Below are positions 1-6,194 of a DNA stretch of 26,117 bases, piece after piece. Below the pieces are notes generated by a model. That model was not told where the DNA came from. It saw only the letters and a program-made list of their open reading frames with translations, and did no database searches. A program made the translations under genes and the position numbers. How positions within the stretch are numbered: the first letter of the stretch is position 1; each line of letters starts with the position of its first letter. This DNA is from JAJFFW01 sp038531315 (GTDB lineage Bacteria > Pseudomonadota > Alphaproteobacteria > Caulobacterales > Parvularculaceae), in contig JBCBBT010000048.1 of assembly GCA_038531315.1 (NCBI GenBank), positions 1 to 26,117 of the forward strand. Direction: 5' to 3'.

Positions 1-447
1 CCTGAAAGCGGCTCATTACAAAAGCGCGTTTTATTTTGTCTGGTAAGCCTTCGATCGTTGAGAAGGAAAGAGCGACATCGCTGCGCACGCACGATGCTTC
101 TTCCGGCGTTGGCAATTGCGACGGAACATTGTCGACGGCTTCACTGTCGTCATTGCGTGTGTTTGATACGTAATTAGCCCGATGGCGTTGGCGAGCGCGA
201 AACTCATTGGCGGCGAGATTTGCGGCCGTCTTGAATAGCAATGCCTGGGGGTTTTCGATTCTCGATTTGTGGGCGTAGCGCCAAACCCTCAGATAGACGT
301 CCTGCGCAATATCCATCGCAACATCGCGGCCGCCGAGCTTGTTCGTCAGCCAGCTGACGAGCATCGCGTCATGACGACGGATTTCACGCTCAAGGGTTTT
401 AAGCTGACCGTCGATAAATTTTTTCGTCAATGTGTCTTCAGACATCG
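1..447 (-). CDS. ECF-type RNA polymerase sigma factor (3' end beyond window)
   Basis: Reading the minus strand from the ATG at 447 gives an uninterrupted frame to the window edge (149 codons), starting MSEDTLTKKFIDG. It carries a sigma-70 region 2 signature (DIAQDVYLRVW, about residues 42-52, followed by NPQALLFKTAANLAANEFR). The acidic linker is followed by the start of region 4 (TIEGLPDKIKRAFVMSRFQ), where the window ends. This layout is that of FecI-like ECF sigma factors, which direct polymerase to a small regulon and are normally held by an anti-sigma partner. Any FecR-like partner would lie downstream, outside the window. The divergent neighbour is a TonB receptor, a common pairing, but that receptor lacks the N-terminal signalling domain of FecA-type transducers. 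Family call is firm; regulon and partner are unknown. Confidence 0.88.
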
Positions 448-595
448 ATCACCCTAGTCGCCAGACAACGCGCCGGCCTGTGTCGACAAGCCGAATAAAC
501 GCGCCATGGCTAATCCCGCCTGTCAGACCGGAGAAACGCGCCCTCACTGCTTTGTGCAGCATTTTTTTGAGGGGAACGCCTCAACGCGTGTCTTA

Positions 596-723
596 ACAGG
601 CAGGACATCCTGGTGAGCCCTTGATGTCCTGGTTGGTTCGACGGGTTGCCGCCTGTCGCTCCAACGACTTCGGTAAACACACACACACTTGTCGGAATGC
701 GTTACCGCGCATTCCGACTTTTT
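596..723 (+). ncRNA. Candidate structured leader RNA or small RNA ending in a terminator
   Basis: On the plus strand ACAGGC (596-601) pairs with GCCTGT (651-656). Directly inside it AGGACATC (602-609) pairs with GATGTCCT (623-630). GTTGG (632-636) can pair with CCAAC (661-665), which would form a pseudoknot with the outer helix. CGGTAA (671-676) is perfectly complementary to the six-base loop TTACCG (702-707) of the terminator hairpin. The transcript would end at the T5 run at 719-723, about 210 bases before the TonB receptor start. It matches no riboswitch class whose consensus I can recall (cobalamin and TPP motifs were looked for and not seen). Whether it is a cis-attenuator, a trans-acting sRNA or chance structure is open. 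Confidence 0.35.
691..723 (+). terminator. Intrinsic terminator upstream of the TonB receptor
   Basis: GTCGGAATGCG (691-701) and CGCATTCCGAC (708-718) form a perfect 11-bp stem with a six-base loop, followed by TTTTT (719-723). The T-run is only on the plus-strand side, so it terminates rightward transcription. No protein gene lies upstream of it on that strand in the window, which suggests premature termination of a leader or the end of a small RNA. Confidence 0.7.
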
Positions 724-935
724 CAAGGATAGGGCTCAACGCAGCGTTTTCGCAAGGGGCCGCCGCAGCGGTGTTGCCGTAACGCAACAAATCCAAATCA
801 CGTGAACCACACCGCTGAGGCCCGACCCGGCCCGGTTGTCTTAGCCGTTGAGCAAATTGCGCCAATGAGGGGGCAGAGGTCTGAACCGGACCCTCTGAAG
901 CGGCTCGAGCAGTGTAAATCAGAAAAGGGCTATTC

Positions 936-3900
936 ATGTCATTTCAACGAAATACGAAGTCGCAATCGAGATTTCTGTTGCAAGCGTCGGCATTTGCGCT
1001 TGTCGCGGGCGCGGCGTTAACCACGCCAACTTACGCGCAGAACGATGACGGCGACGTCATCATCATCACCGGGTCGCGCCTCAACCAGGCGAACCTTCAG
1101 TCATCCAGTCCGGTATTTCAGGTGGACGCCGGTGAAATCGACTCGCGCGGCGTCACCCGCGTGGAAGACTTGATCAACATCCTGCCGCAATCCCTGCCGG
1201 CGCAGGTCTCAAGCCTCGCGAACGGCGCGACGGGCACCTCTACCGTTGATCTGCGCGGGCTTGGCGCACAGCGCACGCTCGTCCTGCTCGACGGCAAGCG
1301 CCTGCCATATGGGATCGGTCTCGGGACCGGCGTGGGCGCCAATCTCGACTTCATTCCAGCACAATTGATCGAACGCACTGACATTGTGACCGGCGGCGCC
1401 TCAGCCGTTTATGGATCGGACGCGATCGCCGGCGTTGTCAACTTCGTCCTTAAGAAAGACTTTGAGGGGTTCGAACTGGACGGACAGGTCGGGTTTTTCC
1501 AAGACGGTAATAATGGCGATTTCGCCAACGAACTGTTGAACGCGTTTAACCAGCCAGCGCCTGGCGGCCGCACGGACGGGCGCGGCGTCAATGTCAGCGC
1601 CGCCTTTGGCGCCAACACGCCGGACGGACGCGGCAATGTCACGGCGTTTCTGCAGTATCAGGACCAAAATGAGATCCGCCAGTCCGACCGCGACTACTCC
1701 GCTTGCGCATTTGGAACGTCTTCTGTTGCGCCAAATGCTGTTGGCGGCGTCACCTGCGCCGGGTCATCGACTTTCCGATCCATTGGCCCGTTCGGCGCCG
1801 ACCCGATCTTTGTCGCCGAGGACGGTTCGCTTGTACCGTTTACAGGCGCGCCGGAGCAGCTTTTCAACTTTGCGCCGGACAACTTCATTCAACGCAACAA
1901 CGAGCGGTTCAACATTGCCGCTTTTGGGCGGTATGAAATCACCGACAATGTCGAAGCGTTTCTGGATCTCGGTTTTGTTGAAAATACGACTGATTCACAA
2001 ATCGCGTTTTCTGGAACGTTTTTCCGAACTTTCCAAATCAACTGCGACAACCCGTTTCTCGACGTGGAAAGCCCGAACGGCACGGGGCCGCTACGGACCG
2101 GCTTTTTTGGCTGTACGCCGGACCAGATTGCCAACGGCGAGGACGTCAGCTTCGGCGGCGTGACGCGAGGGCCGGGGTATCGGAACGTCACCGGCGATCC
2201 GAGAAGTTCGTTTGTCGGCGTCCAGACATTTCGAACGGTTGGCGGCTTCCGGGGTACAATTCAGGACCGCTGGAATTGGGAAGCGTTCGGACAATTCTCA
2301 CGGACGCGCCTGAACACCATCTCCACAGGCGATCTTAGTTTTCAGCGTTTGCAGGATGCTTTCTTCGTCGTGACGCCTGATCTTGATGGCGATGGGGTTC
2401 CTGACGCCGGCGCTGATCCGGTTTGCCGCTCTGGCAACGCCGGTTGTACGCCAGTCAATTTCTTCTCAAACCCGACTGGCGAATTGATCAGCGCCGAACA
2501 GGCCCAGTTCCTTCAGGGTTCCGGCCTTGTAACCGCAACGACAGATCAGATTGTCCTCGGCGGTAACATCGGCGGCGATCTTGGATTTTCAACGCCATGG
2601 TCAGATAGCAATTTTCAGGCGCTTGTCGGCATCGAATACCGCCGCGATGAGCTTGATCGCATTCCCGACGAGCTTTCACGCATTCCGGGCGGTCTCGGTT
2701 TGACCGGCGTTGGCGGCGGCACATTGCCGGTCGCCGGTGAGGTTGCGGTGACGGAGCTTTACTTCGAAACGCAGTTGCCGTTGATCGAGGGGCGTCCGTT
2801 CTTTGAAGAGTTGTCGATAAGCGGCGCGTTCCGTTATTCGGATTACTCAACGGACGGTAATGGCGTTCAAAACTCATTCAATACTGAAACATTCGCCGCC
2901 GGCGCGGCTTGGGCGCCGGTGCCGGATGCGCGTTTCCGCTTTCAGTTTCAACGCGCCATCCGCGCGCCAAATGTTTTCGACCTCTTTACGGGACAAAACA
3001 CTGGCCTGTTCAACGGTAATGATCCGTGTTCAAACCTCGCCAGCAACGGCTTTATGCCGACGGCGACAGCCGCGCAGTGTGCATTTACCGGGCTCTCTGC
3101 GGCTCAGTTCGGCACCATCGGCGATAATCCGGCGAACCAGTTGAATGCGGTGACCGGGGGCAATCCCTTCCTTGTTGCTGAGACGGCGGATACATACACG
3201 GTCGGCGCAGTTCTTCAGCCGCGTTATGTCGAGGGCTTCACTCTTTCGGTCGACTACTATGATATCTCGATCGACCAGGCGATCGGCACTATCCCGCCGC
3301 AAACGTCGCTGACGCAATGCATCGCGACGGGTGATCCGCTATTTTGCGACAATATTGTACGCGATGTAGACGGATCATTGTTCTCAACACCTGTGCCGCC
3401 GCCAGGATCGCCGTTCCAGTTCGCCGGTGTTCAGGCGACCAATGTCAATGTCGCCAACATCTCAACCCGCGGCCTCGACATCAATGCGCGCTATGAAATC
3501 GATCTTGAAACGGTCGGGCTCGGCGGCGCAGGATCGGTGTCGATGAACTATGCCTCGAACGTCCTGTTCGAGCAGTCCTTTGTTCCGGTTCCTGGCGTTA
3601 CCGGCACCATCGAGTGTCGCGGTCTTTATCGCGGCAATTGCGGCGGGCCAAACCCGGAATATGTGCACCGCTTCCTGACGACGTGGAGCTCTCCATGGGA
3701 CGTCGATGTAACGGCGACCTGGCGCTACATCGGCTCGACAACCTTTGACGGGGCGGTGCCAAATGGTACGCCGAACCTCTCGCAAGGCGGCGTTTTCGCA
3801 ACGACCGGCAACATTCTCGATGATGAGCTTGACGCTGCGAATTACCTCGACATCTCCGCTCAATGGTATGTGAGCGAGGCCCTTACCATGCGGGCCGGCA

Positions 3901-4034
3901 TCAACAATATTCTCGGCCGGGACCCGGAACTCTCAACACAGGCCGGAACGGCGCCGGGTAACGGCAACACGTTCCCCGGATATTATGACCCGGCTGGCCG
4001 GTTCATTTTTGTCGGTGTCAATCTGAAACTCTAA
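936..4034 (+). CDS. TonB-dependent outer membrane receptor
   Basis: This 1032-residue protein is an outer membrane importer powered through TonB-ExbBD. A signal peptide (about residues 1-34) is followed by a TonB-box-like segment (DVIIITGSRL, about 40-49) and a plug domain with the typical motifs VDLRGLGAQRTLVLLDGKR and GGASAVYGSDAIAGVVNFVL. A long beta-barrel follows, ending in the aromatic-rich strand RFIFVGVNLKL. There is no N-terminal STN signalling domain, so it should not itself signal to the divergent ECF system by the FecA mechanism. The ATG at 936 has an AAAAGGG ribosome site six bases upstream. The size and style match the large receptors that are abundant in aquatic alphaproteobacteria for saccharide, peptide or metal-chelate uptake. 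The substrate cannot be told from the sequence. Confidence 0.93.
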   Translation: MSFQRNTKSQSRFLLQASAFALVAGAALTTPTYAQNDDGDVIIITGSRLNQANLQSSSPVFQVDAGEIDSRGVTRVEDLINILPQSLPAQVSSLANGATGTSTVDLRGLGAQRTLVLLDGKRLPYGIGLGTGVGANLDFIPAQLIERTDIVTGGASAVYGSDAIAGVVNFVLKKDFEGFELDGQVGFFQDGNNGDFANELLNAFNQPAPGGRTDGRGVNVSAAFGANTPDGRGNVTAFLQYQDQNEIRQSDRDYSACAFGTSSVAPNAVGGVTCAGSSTFRSIGPFGADPIFVAEDGSLVPFTGAPEQLFNFAPDNFIQRNNERFNIAAFGRYEITDNVEAFLDLGFVENTTDSQIAFSGTFFRTFQINCDNPFLDVESPNGTGPLRTGFFGCTPDQIANGEDVSFGGVTRGPGYRNVTGDPRSSFVGVQTFRTVGGFRGTIQDRWNWEAFGQFSRTRLNTISTGDLSFQRLQDAFFVVTPDLDGDGVPDAGADPVCRSGNAGCTPVNFFSNPTGELISAEQAQFLQGSGLVTATTDQIVLGGNIGGDLGFSTPWSDSNFQALVGIEYRRDELDRIPDELSRIPGGLGLTGVGGGTLPVAGEVAVTELYFETQLPLIEGRPFFEELSISGAFRYSDYSTDGNGVQNSFNTETFAAGAAWAPVPDARFRFQFQRAIRAPNVFDLFTGQNTGLFNGNDPCSNLASNGFMPTATAAQCAFTGLSAAQFGTIGDNPANQLNAVTGGNPFLVAETADTYTVGAVLQPRYVEGFTLSVDYYDISIDQAIGTIPPQTSLTQCIATGDPLFCDNIVRDVDGSLFSTPVPPPGSPFQFAGVQATNVNVANISTRGLDINARYEIDLETVGLGGAGSVSMNYASNVLFEQSFVPVPGVTGTIECRGLYRGNCGGPNPEYVHRFLTTWSSPWDVDVTATWRYIGSTTFDGAVPNGTPNLSQGGVFATTGNILDDELDAANYLDISAQWYVSEALTMRAGINNILGRDPELSTQAGTAPGNGNTFPGYYDPAGRFIFVGVNLKL

Positions 4035-4050
4035 GGCAGACTGACAGCTT

Positions 4051-4119
4051 CTTTCAGCCAATGCTGCGGATGCTGAAAGACGAAAGGGGCGGGCGCTTTC
4101 CAAAGAGCCCGCCCTTTTT
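4051..4119 (+). terminator. Terminator after the TonB receptor, preceded by a second hairpin
   Basis: GGGCGGGC (4087-4094) pairs with GCCCGCCC (4107-4114), followed by T5 (4115-4119): a strong intrinsic terminator on the plus strand. Just before it, CTTTCAGC (4051-4058) and GCTGAAAG (4072-4079) form a second 8-bp hairpin without a T-run. Together they separate the receptor from dapF. Confidence 0.85.
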
Positions 4120-4232
4120 GTATGTTTGATTGCATAAAGTGCGCCGCGCTTGCGATACGTGATCGTCGGTTAAGGAAGGTGCATTTCTTCGGGCGTGAAA
4201 CTCGGCTATGCCACGGTTTCTGGAGCAGCCTT

Positions 4233-5111
4233 ATGAACGATCAAACCGCCGACCATCCGCAAAATACGCTTGCCGGCCACGCTTTTCGCAAGATGAACGG
4301 GCTTGGCAATGACTTTGTCATCGTCGATACGCGCCGCTCGGGGGCCGTAATGACCCCGGCTGCGGCCGCGGCGATTGCGAACCGGAAGACGGGCGTCGGA
4401 TGCGATCAAGTCATCACCCTGGAAGAACGCGCCGGCGAACCGTTCATGGGTGTTTGGAATGCGGATGGGTCTCAGGTCGAAGCCTGCGGCAACGCCGCCC
4501 GCTGTATCGGTTGGCTCTTGATGGAAGAGAGCGGCGAAACGGCCGCAGGCTTTTCGACGCTTGGCGGCGAAATGGCGGCGAGCCGCGCCGGCGATAAACG
4601 CGTCACGGTCGATATGGGGCCGCCGAAATTACACTGGCGGCAAATTCCGCTTGCAGAGCAAATGGACGACACGCGTTATATCGATATCAAACTTGGCCCC
4701 ATTGATGCGCCGGTTTTATGGGGCCCCTCGGCGGTTAACATGGGCAACCCGCACTGCGTCTTTTTTGTTGAAGACGCCGAGGCGCAGGCGCTCGATCGAT
4801 TTGGTCCGATGATTGAAAATCACCCTTTGTTCCCTCAACGGGCGAATGTTTCGGTCGCCGAGGTGCGTTCTCAGCACATGATCAGGCTTCGCGTTTGGGA
4901 ACGCGGCGCCGGGATCACCAAAGCATGCGGTACAGCGGCGTGTGCGGCGCTGGTCTCCGCGGTTCGCCGACGGCTGACGGCGCGCAAGGCGACCGTCATG
5001 CTCGACGGCGGCGACCTCGCCATTGAATGGGGCGAGGATGATCATGTCCGGATGACCGGTCCTGTCGCGCTCGAATTTGAAGGTGATTTGCCGACTGACC
5101 TGCCCGCCTAA
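4233..5111 (+). CDS. dapF: Diaminopimelate epimerase
   Basis: DapF interconverts LL- and meso-diaminopimelate in the cytoplasm, the step before lysine and peptidoglycan precursor formation. The 292-residue protein has the start motif KMNGLGNDFVIVD (20-32) and both catalytic cysteines in their motifs: C85 in EACGNAARC and C232 in KACGTAACAAL. Substrate-loop motifs WNADGS and VNMGNPHCV are also present. The loop before the second Cys reads ERGAGIT rather than the ERGAGET of enteric enzymes; variation at that position (for example GLT) occurs in alphaproteobacteria. The frame stays open to an ATG at 4122, but the ATG at 4233 is preferred because GGAG lies eight bases upstream and the length then fits the family. 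The usual alphaproteobacterial followers of dapF are absent; instead the gene ends tail-to-tail with a DUF481 gene. Confidence 0.93.
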   Translation: MNDQTADHPQNTLAGHAFRKMNGLGNDFVIVDTRRSGAVMTPAAAAAIANRKTGVGCDQVITLEERAGEPFMGVWNADGSQVEACGNAARCIGWLLMEESGETAAGFSTLGGEMAASRAGDKRVTVDMGPPKLHWRQIPLAEQMDDTRYIDIKLGPIDAPVLWGPSAVNMGNPHCVFFVEDAEAQALDRFGPMIENHPLFPQRANVSVAEVRSQHMIRLRVWERGAGITKACGTAACAALVSAVRRRLTARKATVMLDGGDLAIEWGEDDHVRMTGPVALEFEGDLPTDLPA

Positions 5112-6103
5112 AAGCCGTACTTCAAAGAGGCTTTGACGAGCGTATCGAGGTTTTCGCGGCCCAACGGCGGATTGGTCTCATAGCGGATATTCACGGACAA
5201 CCCCGTGGAAATATCATTGGTGATGCTCGTTGTGAGCGCTGTAAGCGATGTGAACGTTGATGTTGACGCCGTCCATGTTGCGTCGTTGTTTTGTTCATAC
5301 AAGAGGCCGTCGCGGATCACCCAATCGATTTTCGAGGACGCATACGCCGCGAATTCGGATTCTGTTTCGCGTGTGTCGTCGATCGGGGAGAAACGATACC
5401 CGGGACCGCCTTCAATAAGCCATGTGAAGGGTTGGGATTTATAGAGAAACCGGCCAAGCCCCGCGCCGCCGAAGATACGGTAATCAAACCCTGAAAACTG
5501 GTCTTCCTCATACGACACGCGCGCGAAGGCGTAAGATCTTTCCGAAAACGCGATATCGAGCTTGTAGGCGCCATACCAACGCTTTTGTGTCAGCTCACGA
5601 TCGGGATCGGGGTTCGCCGCACTCGCCGGCGCCGCCGCCGCGCCGATGTCGATACCGGCGGTGACGTTATGGGTAAGCTTGCCCCGCGTCAGGCTGGCGT
5701 CAACCGAAACGCCGGCGGCGATATTGTCTGAATTGCCGGAGGCAAGCGTCGCGCCGGCGTCGATAACGCCTTCCCAAGCGCCAAGCCGCCAAAATCCGTC
5801 CGGCGGCGTTTCCTCCGACGCGCCGCTGCCGTCTTTCGCCGCGCTATCGTGAAGCGATGCTTCCGCGGTCCGTTCTTGCGTCGCTAGGGCGTCGATCAGC
5901 GATTGCGCATACGCGTCGATGCTGTTTGCAGTGTCTGGAAAGGTCCTGGCGAGCGCTCTGCTGACCGCGGCGATCTCACGCTGATCGTTTGTCTCCGCCG
6001 CCGCATCGAGTAAGGCGCGTGCAATGTCCGGCGCTGGCGCCTCGGCATATGCGGGCGCGGCAAACAAAGCGCTTACGGCGGCGGTCAGATATACGCATCT
6101 CAT
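5108..6103 (-). CDS. DUF481 family outer membrane protein
   Basis: This 331-residue protein starts with a clear signal peptide (MRCVYLTAAV...PAYAEA). The start at 6103 is chosen over an upstream in-frame ATG at 6136 because it gives a clean signal peptide and has GGAG nine bases upstream. An Ala-rich helical segment (about 20-90) is followed by an antiparallel-strand region with GAWEGVIDAGATLASGNSD, the characteristic opening of the DUF481 (YdiY-like, so-called salt-induced outer membrane protein) domain, and it ends in VKASLKYGF with a terminal Phe typical of barrels. Family members are thought to be small outer membrane barrels of unknown function. Its stop overlaps the convergent dapF stop by four bases. 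It lies 91 bases downstream of the PEPC-like gene on the same strand and may be co-transcribed with it. Confidence 0.82.
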   Translation of the reverse strand: MRCVYLTAAVSALFAAPAYAEAPAPDIARALLDAAAETNDQREIAAVSRALARTFPDTANSIDAYAQSLIDALATQERTAEASLHDSAAKDGSGASEETPPDGFWRLGAWEGVIDAGATLASGNSDNIAAGVSVDASLTRGKLTHNVTAGIDIGAAAAPASAANPDPDRELTQKRWYGAYKLDIAFSERSYAFARVSYEEDQFSGFDYRIFGGAGLGRFLYKSQPFTWLIEGGPGYRFSPIDDTRETESEFAAYASSKIDWVIRDGLLYEQNNDATWTASTSTFTSLTALTTSITNDISTGLSVNIRYETNPPLGRENLDTLVKASLKYGF

Positions 6104-6194
6104 CGACAGGGGCTCCAAGCGAGCATTTCCCCTCAATGATGTCGCCCGCCATGGTTAACGAGACGTTTACAGGCGTCGTCGCTAGCGCCGCCGA

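Larger units (their letters stand above)
448..935. other. Divergent intergenic region with multiple inverted repeats
   Basis: This 488-base gap separates the ECF sigma gene from the TonB receptor and has no convincing coding frame. It holds at least three inverted-repeat structures: 541-573 (CCCTCA with TGAGGG around CTGC/GCAG), 596-656 (ACAGGC with GCCTGT enclosing AGGACATC with GATGTCCT), and 691-718 (11-base perfect repeat followed by T5). Promoters for both flanking genes should lie here, but no -35/-10 pair stands out. Confidence 0.6.

Noticed and set aside
677..689. Short CA dinucleotide repeat.
   Set aside because: About six units only; too short to treat as a phase-variable repeat, and not inside a gene.
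4122..4232. N-terminal extension of dapF from the ATG at 4122.
   Set aside because: The extra 37 residues have no similarity to DapF N-termini, and the ATG at 4233 has a good ribosome site; the first ATG lies directly after the terminator T-run.
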